This document shows positions 25,176 to 31,919 of a stretch of 41,620 nt of DNA, piece by piece. Under the pieces are notes generated by a model. That model ran no database searches, had not been told where the DNA came from, and was given only the letters and a program-made list of their open reading frames with translations. This DNA comes from a virus. The stretch is from positions 1 to 41,620 of the IMG/VR virus record IMGVR_UViG_3300011445_000041. One strand, written 5' to 3'. How positions within the stretch are numbered: position 1 is the stretch's first letter; each line of letters opens with the position of its first letter. The translations under genes and the position numbers were made by a program.

Positions 25176-25435
25176 GGCTTCTCCCCATCCAGGAAGGCGT
25201 CAATGTCGTCCAAAATCTCTACCTCCGTGTCAACCCTCTCGCCGGTGCCAGTATCAACAAAGTCACCTTCTGCATTCCACCTTTGCAATCTTCGCAACAG
25301 CGTGATTGCCTCGTTGGCGAGTTCTAATGTCTCCTCAATCGGAGGCTCCCAGTAATTACTTGCGATGCCTGTCAGCGTCGCCAACCACTCTTCGGCCGTG
25401 CCGGTGCGCTCGCCAAAGTCAAGGAAATCGGTCAC
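25172..25435 (-). CDS. Small acidic helical protein, 87 aa
   Basis: ATG overlaps the previous stop. It has the helix LANEAITLLRRLQRW, which aligns with ADGAIALLREMQKY of its neighbour, so it is probably a distant member of the same set without the cysteines. C terminus is very acidic. Confidence 0.5.
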   Translation of the reverse strand: MTDFLDFGERTGTAEEWLATLTGIASNYWEPPIEETLELANEAITLLRRLQRWNAEGDFVDTGTGERVDTEVEILDDIDAFLDGEKP

Positions 25436-25698
25436 TTCCCACCCTCCATCGCGTCTACGATCACCCGGGCTGCCCGCACTGCACTACAACCAGCGCATAC
25501 ACAATCGTCTGTCCTAGTGCGTAGAAGATGTCGATTGTTATCAACTGTCTGCTTTGCAACGGCCCTCACGAACTGCTCCATCGCAAAGCCCAGATCAGAC
25601 TCACGCTCTTCGCAGTAAGAAATTCGGCAATCGGCGTGCTGCCCGGAGTGGGTCTTCGCCCACTCCCTCACCTCATCCGCGTCTAGCCAATTCACCAC
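25432..25698 (-). CDS. Cys-containing small protein, 88 aa
   Basis: GTG start at 25698 follows GGGGGTG. Contains CRISYC and CVCAGC clusters that may bind zinc, and helix FAMEQFVRAVAKQ. First gene of the coupled mini-protein run. Function unknown. Confidence 0.45.
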   Translation of the reverse strand: MVNWLDADEVREWAKTHSGQHADCRISYCEERESDLGFAMEQFVRAVAKQTVDNNRHLLRTRTDDCVCAGCSAVRAARVIVDAMEGGK

Positions 25699-25738
25699 CC
25701 ACCCCCGAGCGGCTCGTGTCCTGGGCTGTGTTGCGGGC

Positions 25739-25882
25739 TCACTTCAGTCTCCTCCCACACCAAGAGCACACTTTATACGGCGGCGTCGCGCCCATCATCC
25801 AGACCGGCACATGCTTGCGCCTGATCCAGCAAATCCACAGCTTCCCGACGAAAGAGGCGTCAGGATTAAGAACGCCGCTCAC
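25739..25882 (-). CDS. Tiny zinc-ribbon protein, 47 aa
   Basis: GTG at 25882 has GAGGG at good distance. The C terminus reads YKVCSWCGRRLK, with an earlier ICWIRRKH that could supply the other ligands; such sequence is common in small phage zinc proteins. The ~90 bases on the 5' side hold only very short frames (28 and 23 codons) that I cannot support. Confidence 0.4.
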   Translation of the reverse strand: MSGVLNPDASFVGKLWICWIRRKHVPVWMMGATPPYKVCSWCGRRLK

Positions 25883-25972
25883 CTTTTTCCCTCACTCTCT
25901 CACGAATTTCCTGGCGTCTCAGCGTTGTGAGGCGCACCCCCTCGCACCTCGTGTGCCCGCAAAAACAACGTC

Positions 25973-26362
25973 TCAATCTTTCTCATATAGCTCCTGTCTC
26001 GCGCGCTCTTCCCGCGCGTTGCGCTCGTCACGATACAGGGGCCACTCACCATCGAGGCACAACACGCCCATCATCGCGTAGTTGCAGCAGTCCATGAACG
26101 TGTCCCGCGCAGTCTCGTCCTTGGGCGGCACGTACCCCTCGAAGTAGATTTGTCGGAGGCGTTCGATTTTGTCGGTCATGCGGACCACGATCCCTAAGTC
26201 CTTGAAACGACTGATGTTGTGGGGGCCGTAGGAAGCCTGCTTTCGTGCCCACAGCTCGAAGGCCCGCGCAAATCCGCGCACCATCGCTTCGTCCAGCTCG
26301 CTGTCCCCGCCGGACGGGCAGTCCAATAGCAACCACCCGTCCGGGACGCGCTTCACCTTCAT
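25973..26362 (-). CDS. DUF1599-type protein (nucleotide modification associated), 129 aa
   Basis: Contains the family pattern: helix FELWARKQASYGPHNISRF, then GIVVRMTDKIERL, then ARDTFMDCCNYAMMG and a final GEWPL. This is the DUF1599 / Nmad1 family found in phages, associated by genome context with modified nucleotides. Active residues are not established. ATG at 26362 overlaps the stop of the upstream gene. Its presence alongside a UDG-polymerase may point to unusual base chemistry, but that is inference. Confidence 0.7.
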   Translation of the reverse strand: MKVKRVPDGWLLLDCPSGGDSELDEAMVRGFARAFELWARKQASYGPHNISRFKDLGIVVRMTDKIERLRQIYFEGYVPPKDETARDTFMDCCNYAMMGVLCLDGEWPLYRDERNAREERARQELYEKD

Positions 26363-26862
26363 TTGGGTGCCCTAAAATACCCGATGTTCTGCCGCGGGAT
26401 CATGTCCTTGTCGGGTGCGAGCTTGACCTGCGCACTCACGCGCATGTTGCGCATCTGCGGCACGGGCAGCTGGTCGAGACTCGTGATCGCACCCTCGTGC
26501 CCGATCGCGGTCATGAGGCCGATCAGCTCACGGTAGTTGATACTCACCCGCGTCTGCGCGCCCTTATCACCCTTCTCGGCTGCCCGCCACGGAAAGAACA
26601 ACGATGACATCGCGGTTCGACCCTGGTTCTTCGACACAACATCGCTCGGGACCGTGAGGGTCAGTTGCACAAACTCCTGATCCCCGTCTACCTTCACTGC
26701 GACATCGCGAATCACGAACGTCTCGCGCCAGACGTGCTTCGGGAAGTCGGGGTCGTCGCTCTCGGTCACCTTGTGACCCTGAACGCCATCAGCCGGCGGT
26801 GACAGAAACTGTCCTGCGCGCAGATCCTTCGCGAGATCAGGACTAATCTTGTAGAATGCCAC
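26359..26862 (-). CDS. Unknown phage replication/recombination-linked protein, 167 aa
   Basis: GTG at 26862 is chosen because GAGGAG lies 6 bases upstream and right after the preceding stop; the frame is open to 26913. Beta-rich core (FVIRDVAVKVDGDQEFVQLTLTV), basic patches and a C-terminal strand MRVSAQVKLAPDKD. Position behind a Sak4-like ATPase and size fit a single-strand-binding or DUF669-like accessory, but I cannot assign it to a family. Confidence 0.5.
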   Translation of the reverse strand: MAFYKISPDLAKDLRAGQFLSPPADGVQGHKVTESDDPDFPKHVWRETFVIRDVAVKVDGDQEFVQLTLTVPSDVVSKNQGRTAMSSLFFPWRAAEKGDKGAQTRVSINYRELIGLMTAIGHEGAITSLDQLPVPQMRNMRVSAQVKLAPDKDMIPRQNIGYFRAPK

Positions 26863-26872
26863 TTCTATCTCC

Positions 26873-27373
26873 TCACTTGTTAATGCTGAATCCGGGCTCG
26901 TTCCAATGCGCAACTACGAACTTCTCACGTGACTTTGTGTGCTCCACCTCCAAAAATGGGTCCTTGTCTTCGACAACGTGTAGGATGTTGAATCGTACCT
27001 CGGCTTTGAATTCGCTCACGAGGGCGGCGCTCAGACGCAGCACCTCAATCGGAATCGCGGCATCGTAGACCGATTCGCTTCGCCAAGTGTCCTTGTCCGT
27101 GGCTCGCATCGGGCTGCGCTCGACGGTCGCGCGAACCCACTTGTTCTCCTTCGCCATGTTCATCACGTATCGGTCGATCGCGTCCTGCGGATACACCACG
27201 ACCTCATTGCGTTGCAACCAGCGCGCGAGTGGGTGCGCAGCCGGGTCCCACTTCGACCCATATCCTACGGCCTTGCACAGCTGGTCGTACTCAGCTCCAC
27301 CTTCGACCTCCACCGGCAAGTGCGACTCGATCATATCGCACACCCCGAGGCCGATTTGCTCAAGCAGTTTCAT
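26873..27373 (-). CDS. Unknown protein in the recombination cluster, 166 aa
   Basis: ATG at 27373, overlapping the Sak4-like gene's end by 14 bases; GAAGGGAACG precedes it. Mixed alpha/beta, two Cys near the start, no recognised motif. Kept as real because it is coupled to both neighbours and its frame is long. Confidence 0.5.
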   Translation of the reverse strand: MKLLEQIGLGVCDMIESHLPVEVEGGAEYDQLCKAVGYGSKWDPAAHPLARWLQRNEVVVYPQDAIDRYVMNMAKENKWVRATVERSPMRATDKDTWRSESVYDAAIPIEVLRLSAALVSEFKAEVRFNILHVVEDKDPFLEVEHTKSREKFVVAHWNEPGFSINK

Positions 27374-28190
27374 TCACGTTCCCTTCGTTTAGGAGGCGCC
27401 AAAAATGCGTGGGGTCGTTTTGGAGCGCGACCTGCGGCGGTAGCTCGCGGGTCCCGCGCACGCCGGCTACCCAAATCCCACGCTGCATCGTGTTCACGAT
27501 CACTTCACTCTTCTCAGTCGTCGCCATACGGCGCTGCATGTGCAGCACCGTATCGTACTTCGCAGGAATCCACCGAATCGACTTCTTGCCCACAGTTGCG
27601 GGCCCACCTACGAGGCCCTCGATGGAGCCACTTTCAGGTTCCACGAAGTCCTCGTGGAAGATCACGATCAAGTGCAGGGGCTGGCCCCACAGGTGCTCTT
27701 GTAAAAACGCGACCGTGTTCTGTGTAGCACCATAGTCGCCTTCCATCGGTGAGGTGTGCCACGAGCCAAGCTGTCGCGTGCCGACCTGCACCGCGTGTTT
27801 GTCGCTGAACACACCAGTGTCGCTGTAGAAGCGCAAGATGCGCTTGCTGGTCTCGGTCATCGTGTCCCAGATGAGCGTCTTCACACCCGCTTGTTTATAG
27901 CTCGTGCGGGCTATTGCGACCGCCTCTTCGAGCCAGTTGGGGCTCCCGTCAGGTACGACCATGATGAACCGGTCACGATTTGCGTCGAGCACGGGCTTGA
28001 TTGCGCTGGCAGCGGCGTCGGCAGCGCTCATGTCTGTGCTCTTCGGCATATCGGCGGTCACGAGAATCGCGCGCTCGCCCCAATAGGGTCCCCACGGGAG
28101 GCTCGTTGCGAGGCGCGTCTTGCCGACCTTCGGGCCGCCGTAGAGACAGATGCGTTCGAGGGCGGCGCCGGGCGTTTCGACTATTTGCAT
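27360..28190 (-). CDS. Sak4-like RecA-fold ATPase (AAA_24 type), 276 aa
   Basis: ATG at 28190 with GAAAGG upstream. Walker A GGPKVGKT at residues 18-25; then ATSLPWGPYWGERAILVTAD and a strand FIMVVPDG, as in the RecA-like core. TLIWDTMTE is the Walker B. Phage proteins of this type (Sak4 group) are thought to promote single-strand annealing or strand exchange and often lie beside an SSB-like gene and a Cas4/RecB-type nuclease, as here. Confidence 0.7.
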   Translation of the reverse strand: MQIVETPGAALERICLYGGPKVGKTRLATSLPWGPYWGERAILVTADMPKSTDMSAADAAASAIKPVLDANRDRFIMVVPDGSPNWLEEAVAIARTSYKQAGVKTLIWDTMTETSKRILRFYSDTGVFSDKHAVQVGTRQLGSWHTSPMEGDYGATQNTVAFLQEHLWGQPLHLIVIFHEDFVEPESGSIEGLVGGPATVGKKSIRWIPAKYDTVLHMQRRMATTEKSEVIVNTMQRGIWVAGVRGTRELPPQVALQNDPTHFWRLLNEGNVNETA

Positions 28191-28248
28191 GTGGGCCTTT
28201 CATAGAAAAGGAATGTCTGATTCGCTGTAGTTAATGTGCTGGTGCTTG

Positions 28249-28434
28249 TTAAGCGCGCAAAAAAGGGCGCACCAGCACGCGAATTCCTTCCGCCTCCCGT
28301 AGCTTCGCCGTAACGACCGCGACGATGCGAACTTCTTCGCTGTTTGCGGCGGCCACACAGTGTGGTCCCGCTACAATGTCGAGTTCCTCGTCGCGCTCAC
28401 GCACGATCACGTACTCGTAGATTTCCTGCTTCAA
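28249..28434 (-). CDS. Small protein, possible shifted SSB-like tail, 61 aa
   Basis: TTG start at 28434 overlaps the nuclease stop and has GAAGGGAG upstream. The direct frame ends at 28249 after VLVRPFLRA. Just before the stop is a run of six T on the coding strand (28259-28264). One base fewer there would continue the protein into the next 60 bases and end NYSESDIPFL at 28200, overlapping the start of the following frame. That acidic -DIPF ending resembles the C-terminal tip of bacterial SSB proteins. So either the short form, a frameshift product, or an indel in the sequence. Confidence 0.5.
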   Translation of the reverse strand: MKQEIYEYVIVRERDEELDIVAGPHCVAAANSEEVRIVAVVTAKLREAEGIRVLVRPFLRA

Positions 28435-29252
28435 CTCGTGCTCCCTTCGTATCGTTCCAGTGGATTCGCATCTTCGAACAGCGCACTTTCGATCGGTATC
28501 CCGCGCCAGCAGGGCCCGTAGTAGGCGCACAGCGAATTCCCGAACTTACCAGTGCACGACTTTCGCGCACGACGCTTTGAGTCGAGGACTTCGCAAAGCT
28601 CAATCGCATCCCGCCTCGCTCGCTCGATGTCGGCTTCGTCAACCGGAATGAACTCAATGTGAAGGGCTTGCGCTGCGTCCTCGTTCGTGCGTCGTTCAGC
28701 CAGCTTGCGCACGATATTAGCAAGTGTGCCGCCGTACGGCAACCCCGGCCACGACGCGCGCACGAGCAGCGGGTATAGGCACTCGTGCAGCTCGCGTGCC
28801 AACCCAGCGCAAAAAACATCCACCGGCGAATAACCGCTTAAGCTCTTGTGACTACAGTGCCAGAGCGCCCCGTCCCACACGACAACCGCATCTGGGATCC
28901 CACGAAACACCACGCGGCGTCCACTTTTTAGCTTACCGATGTCCACTGATAAGGACTTCTCAGCCACCAGCACGCTTTCCCACGGGTGCTCGCGGCCGTA
29001 CTTGGCCCACCATGCGTGGACTGCGGCGAGCAGGGCGCGACCCTTCGCGATCGGAATTGGCGGGGTTAGTTGCGCAGAGGGTGGATGGCCCTGGATCATG
29101 CTCTCCATCTGCAGGTGGAGCCATTTGCCGAGGACTGCCCACTCGGGTTCGGGGCCCGACAACCTGCGCTTGGTGCGCCATCGCCACTCGTGATATTGCG
29201 GACACCATTCGTGGTCGTCGAGTTCACTCGCTGTTACTACTAGAGGTTCCAT
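28431..29252 (-). CDS. Cas4/RecB-like PD-(D/E)XK nuclease, 273 aa
   Basis: The start at 29252 has GGTGG upstream. N terminus TASELDDHEWCPQYHEW is the classic opening of Cas4/AddB-type nucleases (Cys17). Core: FRGIPDAVVVWDGALWHCSHKS (D121, K136); the second acidic residue usually before K is replaced by Ser, which is seen in some phage members. Three more Cys near the C terminus (CTGKFGNSLC, then C six residues later) complete a 4Fe-4S-type pattern. Likely a 5'-3' exonuclease that feeds the Sak4-like ATPase. It overlaps the upstream HTH gene by 29 bases. Confidence 0.65.
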   Translation of the reverse strand: MEPLVVTASELDDHEWCPQYHEWRWRTKRRLSGPEPEWAVLGKWLHLQMESMIQGHPPSAQLTPPIPIAKGRALLAAVHAWWAKYGREHPWESVLVAEKSLSVDIGKLKSGRRVVFRGIPDAVVVWDGALWHCSHKSLSGYSPVDVFCAGLARELHECLYPLLVRASWPGLPYGGTLANIVRKLAERRTNEDAAQALHIEFIPVDEADIERARRDAIELCEVLDSKRRARKSCTGKFGNSLCAYYGPCWRGIPIESALFEDANPLERYEGSTS

Positions 29253-29664
29253 TATCCACCGCTTTCGTGTGCATTCGATTTTTGTACCTTGCGCGATTCC
29301 ACTGTCTCCACACACGCTTCTCGGGCGCATCCGGCGTGATCTCGCCGCTCCTGATCCCCTCGTCTACCACCACCTTGAGGCGTTCGACGGTTGCGTCCTT
29401 GAGCGCTCCCCAGATCACCTCGGGTGCGCTGAGGCCGCTCTCAGCCGTGAGCCTGTTCACGAGGTCCATCCACTGACGCCGGGGCCGCGTGCGTTGGTGC
29501 CGGTTCGGCATCCAGCCGAGCCTGTGCCAAACTTCGGTGACTGTCTTCGGGCTCACGTTGAGCGCCTGCGCGATCTTGTACATGCTGATCCCGCGCTGGT
29601 ACGCGGCCCATGCTTCGCGGCCCTCAGCCTCGGTCAGGTACGGGCGCCCCCGGCCAGATCTCAT
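29224..29664 (-). CDS. Helix-turn-helix DNA-binding protein, 146 aa
   Basis: ATG overlaps the previous stop (ATGA). N-terminal HTH: AAYQRGISMYKIAQALNVSP and TVTEVWHRLGW (residues ~20-52); the rest is helical and basic. It resembles the divergently encoded HTH protein at 30308 (GLSVPKIGKAVERDPRTIR..LKRLGY). Probably a regulator of this or another operon, or a DNA-binding replication factor. Confidence 0.6.
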   Translation of the reverse strand: MRSGRGRPYLTEAEGREAWAAYQRGISMYKIAQALNVSPKTVTEVWHRLGWMPNRHQRTRPRRQWMDLVNRLTAESGLSAPEVIWGALKDATVERLKVVVDEGIRSGEITPDAPEKRVWRQWNRARYKNRMHTKAVDNGTSSSNSE

Positions 29665-30056
29665 TCGCTGTCCCCGATCGGGAACTTCCTTGACAGCTGC
29701 GCATGTGTGATCAGTTTTTCTACGTAGTTCACGTACAACAGCAACGAAGCATCATCATCGTGTAAGAGGCCTTTTGGCACGAGATACTGGTAGATTGCTG
29801 CAATCAACAGCTCGTATTTACGCACCGCTGTCTTTCGACAAAAGTCGTTGAGCTGCTCCATCAGATCCGCCGGAATTGCGGCCGTGTAGTTCACCGGATA
29901 CTTTGCGCGCGTTTCGATCGCGTTCAGCATTCCCTTCGATTTTGGACGGGGCAAAATTGACCTCCGCGTGATGAGTCGGTAGAGCCGGTCGGACATTTCG
30001 GCTGGTTTGATGTCTCGGGCCTCGTACGCTGCCTGCTCTTCGAGCGTTCGTCGCAT
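29661..30056 (-). CDS. Ribbon-helix-helix-like regulator, 131 aa
   Basis: First gene of the long leftward train; ATG with AAAGGAG 7 bases upstream. Residues ~50-95 (VNYTAAIPADLMEQLNDFCRK, then RKYELLIAAIYQYL) match the strand-helix-helix pattern of MetJ/Arc-type repressors. Basic N terminus. Position behind a palindromic control region suggests autoregulation. Confidence 0.55.
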   Translation of the reverse strand: MRRTLEEQAAYEARDIKPAEMSDRLYRLITRRSILPRPKSKGMLNAIETRAKYPVNYTAAIPADLMEQLNDFCRKTAVRKYELLIAAIYQYLVPKGLLHDDDASLLLYVNYVEKLITHAQLSRKFPIGDSE

Positions 30057-30086
30057 GTGCTCTCCTTTGAGGAATAGTTTTGAGGC

Positions 30087-30195
30087 GGCATAGGTGGTGT
30101 CCGTGAGGAGAGAAGAAGAAGAGAGAGTCTATAGAAGCGCCACTCGCACCTCTCAGATCCTCAATATATGCTCTTGTCACCGCACCACCTATGCC
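30087..30195. repeat. Perfect 13-bp inverted repeat in the leader of the leftward operon
   Basis: GGCATAGGTGGTG at 30087-30099 and CACCACCTATGCC at 30183-30195 are perfect inverted copies with 83 bases between. The right arm would begin at about +1 of the leftward transcript, and the left arm lies ~30 bases before the first start codon, so the leader could fold back on itself, or a protein could bridge the two sites. Confidence 0.7.
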
Positions 30196-30201
30196 TAAAG
30201 C

Positions 30202-30230
30202 AAACTACTCCACAACAGCCTGGATGTCAA
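30202..30230 (-). promoter_or_regulatory. Leftward sigma70-type promoter
   Basis: On the minus strand: TTGACA (30225-30230, perfect -35), a 17-bp spacer and TAGTTT (30202-30207) as a weaker -10. It faces the first gene of the leftward train (start 30056) with a ~140-base leader. Confidence 0.6.
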
Positions 30231-30240
30231 GCGCTTGTCA
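30225..30240. promoter_or_regulatory. Palindrome across two divergent -35 boxes (operator candidate)
   Basis: TGTCAAGCGCTTGTCA: the inner CAAGCGCTTG is a perfect palindrome and the outer bases pair except one position. It covers both the leftward and the rightward -35 element, so one bound dimer could control both promoters. A related site, TGTCAAG-gaaa-CTTGACA, lies at 34287-34304 in the other divergent region. Confidence 0.5.
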
Positions 30241-30264
30241 GCGCGCGATCGTGTAGACGATAAT
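30235..30264 (+). promoter_or_regulatory. Rightward sigma70-type promoter
   Basis: TTGTCA (30235-30240), 18-bp spacer, GATAAT (30259-30264). It would drive the lone HTH gene at 30308 with a leader of about 37 bases. Confidence 0.55.
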
Positions 30265-30309
30265 CGCGAGGGCGATCGGCGCTGCGACGCCCAGAAGGAG
30301 CCGCTTCAT
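30238..30309 (-). CDS. Possible 23-residue transmembrane peptide
   Basis: ATG at 30309 with an excellent GGAGGTG upstream on the minus strand; the peptide is a single membrane helix (MKRLLLGVAAPIALAIIVY). Its start shares the bases CATG with the divergent HTH gene, and it covers the rightward promoter's -10. It may be fortuitous. Confidence 0.3.
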   Translation of the reverse strand: MKRLLLGVAAPIALAIIVYTIAR

Positions 30310-30823
30310 GAACACCTCCAATCTGTCACGTAAGGAACTCGACCGCATCGGGAAGCTCCACCTTGAGGGCCTTAGCGTGCCCAAGATCGGCAAGGCCGTT
30401 GAACGCGACCCCCGAACGATTCGAGTGGCCCTAAAGCGCCTCGGATACAAGACGCGGATGGGCCCGAGTACTGGTAAGAGGGGCAGGATACCGATGCCCC
30501 CACGCATTCCTGAGCCCGTGGCTGCGATTTCAGCGCCGGAGGCCACAGATCCGCAGGTCGAGCGCGCTACGGCCGCTAGGGGCCGTTTGTGGGACGTGCT
30601 GATGGATGGTGCGAGCCCCGGCCAAGCCGTCGTCCAGGCATTCAACGCGCTCGCTGAGTCCGAAGGGTGGGCCGCGGCGCCACCCAAGCCCCTACCTGAG
30701 CCGGTTGATGAGACCGAGGTACTTGCACGCTTCTGTGGCCTGTTCGACTCATATCCTGTGTCGATGCAAAGGGCTATTTTGGAGCGCCTGGCTGCGTTTC
30801 GAGCCGCTTCACCGCAACAGTAG
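30308..30823 (+). CDS. Lone helix-turn-helix protein, 171 aa
   Basis: ATG at 30308 has AAGGAG 9 bases upstream. HTH at residues ~10-45 (KLHLEGLSVPKIGKAVERD, then LKRLGYKTR), a Pro/Ala-rich linker (about 55-80) and a helical C-terminal domain (LFDSYPVSMQRAILERLAAF). It is the only rightward gene between two leftward trains, so it is a candidate master regulator acting on the nearby palindrome. A small terminase subunit is another possibility: it has the right size and no other candidate was seen near the large subunit. Confidence 0.6.
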   Translation: MNTSNLSRKELDRIGKLHLEGLSVPKIGKAVERDPRTIRVALKRLGYKTRMGPSTGKRGRIPMPPRIPEPVAAISAPEATDPQVERATAARGRLWDVLMDGASPGQAVVQAFNALAESEGWAAAPPKPLPEPVDETEVLARFCGLFDSYPVSMQRAILERLAAFRAASPQQ

Positions 30824-30941
30824 TGGGCGGATTCACGGTCGGCACGAACTGGTCGATAGCGTATTTGATCGCTTCTTCTTGGCTGGTCGCGGTCACGATT
30901 AGTTACACCTGGACTGCGTAGACGTGTGTGGGTTTGTTCAT
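30774..30941 (-). pseudogene. Small gene interrupted by an in-frame TAA
   Basis: ATG at 30941 has a perfect GAGGAGGTG upstream. The frame reads MNKPTHVYAVQV, then TAA (30903-30905), then LIVTATSQEEAIKYAIDQF and on to TAG at 30774. The two halves fit one small alpha/beta protein of a very common phage type. Either a nonsense mutation, read-through, or re-initiation at the GTG shortly after. The end overlaps the convergent HTH gene by 50 bases. Confidence 0.45.
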
Positions 30942-30981
30942 CGGGTCACCTCCTCGATGTTAGGGCGCACGGTCCCTTCGG

Positions 30982-31080
30982 CTAGTTCACGTCTCTTTCT
31001 CTACGCACTTCTGCGAGGCACTGTTTGAACGCATGCATCATCTGGTCAAGCTCGCCTGGCTCGATCGGCGACAGGGAAAT
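30982..31080 (-). CDS. Possible 32-residue gene with ATT start
   Basis: A protein-like frame (SLSPIEPGELDQMMHAFKQC and onward) runs to TAG at 30982 without an ATG/GTG/TTG at its beginning. ATT at 31080 has AAGGA 6 bases upstream. It is in the same frame as the membrane peptide just before it, separated by TGA. Low confidence. Confidence 0.3.
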   Translation of the reverse strand: MSLSPIEPGELDQMMHAFKQCLAEVRRERDVN

Positions 31081-31089
31081 ACATTTCCT

Positions 31090-31170
31090 TCACTGTCCCG
31101 CCCCTTCCGCGAGTTCGAGCAACGCCGCGATTAGCGGTAGGAGGAGGAGAGATAGGAGGAGGACTAGCAT
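31090..31170 (-). CDS. Tiny membrane peptide, 26 aa
   Basis: ATG at 31170 overlaps the end of the preceding gene with AAGGA upstream. One hydrophobic segment (MLVLLLSLLLLPLIAALLEL). Frame continues after TGA into the next small frame. Confidence 0.35.
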   Translation of the reverse strand: MLVLLLSLLLLPLIAALLELAEGAGQ

Positions 31171-31442
31171 GGCGTCCTTCGTGCCTCAAACTCAGCCCGT
31201 TCTTGGCACAGCACTTGATAGTGTGTGTCGCAAACCCAAAACCAATCACCAAAACGGAATCGTAAGCTAGACTCCGGATAACCGCAGTCATAGTGGATTG
31301 CGCCGTGTCCATGATACTTATTATCATATGGACAGACTTGCGGCTTCGCTTGGTTTTCGCAATCCAAAACCGCGCAGGCGTCGGTGCGCGCGGTTACACC
31401 AAACCCGCCGCCAGCTCCTTTGCTCCGCGTGTTTATAGTCAT
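31164..31442 (-). CDS. Cys/His-rich protein, 92 aa
   Basis: ATG at 31442 overlaps the preceding mini-ORF's stop. At least six Cys and several His (CAVLDC, CPYDNKYHGHGAIHYDC, VCDTHYQVLC) suggest metal binding. It resembles small phage proteins with a CxxxxxC..C pattern, unassigned. Confidence 0.5.
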   Translation of the reverse strand: MTINTRSKGAGGGFGVTARTDACAVLDCENQAKPQVCPYDNKYHGHGAIHYDCGYPESSLRFRFGDWFWVCDTHYQVLCQERAEFEARRTPC

Positions 31443-31507
31443 TGTCCCGTTCCTTCCTGAGAATGACTAGGAACTTCCGAGTCAGCCCGGATGTCTTCAT
31501 TTACCAT
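31439..31507 (-). CDS. Possible 22-residue peptide
   Basis: ATG at 31507 has AGGGAG 6 bases upstream; TGA overlaps the next ATG. Hydrophilic sequence, no motif. The tight spacing suggests it is translated, possibly as a coupling leader. Confidence 0.3.
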   Translation of the reverse strand: MVNEDIRADSEVPSHSQEGTGQ

Positions 31508-31508
31508 A

Positions 31509-31757
31509 CTAGCTCCCTACGCAGAACGGACACTTGGTCGTGCGGTGCCACCAGCGGCGCGGGCGGCCCACTTGAATGATGCCGAATAGGTCGCGCAGGA
31601 CAGTGCCGCTATTTTGGCACAGTTGGCACGTCTTGTTGCTTTCGCAGCGTTCGCAGAGGACGCTCCACCACTCGGCGGGGCGCTCGCAGCGTTCGCATTT
31701 TTCGCTGAGCGGGCGTGGGTCGTCAATTATGCGGTCCAATCCCTCTCCTCGGGCCAT
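31509..31757 (-). CDS. Four-CxxC zinc protein, 82 aa
   Basis: The start at 31757 (MARGEGLDRII) is chosen over the longer frame to 31862 because the upstream part is coded better in another frame. Four CxxC pairs (CERC, CERC, CQLC, CPFC) are regularly spaced, as in double zinc-ribbon or DnaJ-type folds. Trp/Arg-rich linker before the last pair. Function unknown. Confidence 0.5.
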   Translation of the reverse strand: MARGEGLDRIIDDPRPLSEKCERCERPAEWWSVLCERCESNKTCQLCQNSGTVLRDLFGIIQVGRPRRWWHRTTKCPFCVGS

Positions 31758-31919
31758 AATCTGTTGAACTCTGCTACTGCTACGTTGTAATCGTCCACGC
31801 TCCATGCTGTACGACCACCATGTCGCATGACCCGATTCGCTGCATCTAGTGCAGCAGCCCACGCGATCTCACGTGTGAGTCGCGGCGTTGTGGGATGCTT
31901 TTAGTGGATTAGCACCCAT
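31727..31919 (-). pseudogene. Small gene with a one-base shift at an A4 run
   Basis: ATG at 31919 overlaps the preceding stop. The direct frame closes after 16 codons. If one A is removed from the four at 31899-31902, the frame reads on for 62 codons as a good protein (LTREIAWAAALDAANRV, then AWSVDDYNVAVAEFNRLWP) to TAA at 31727. Such sequence is typical of small phage proteins, so this is a real gene with either a mutation, a recoding site or a sequencing error. Confidence 0.5.
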
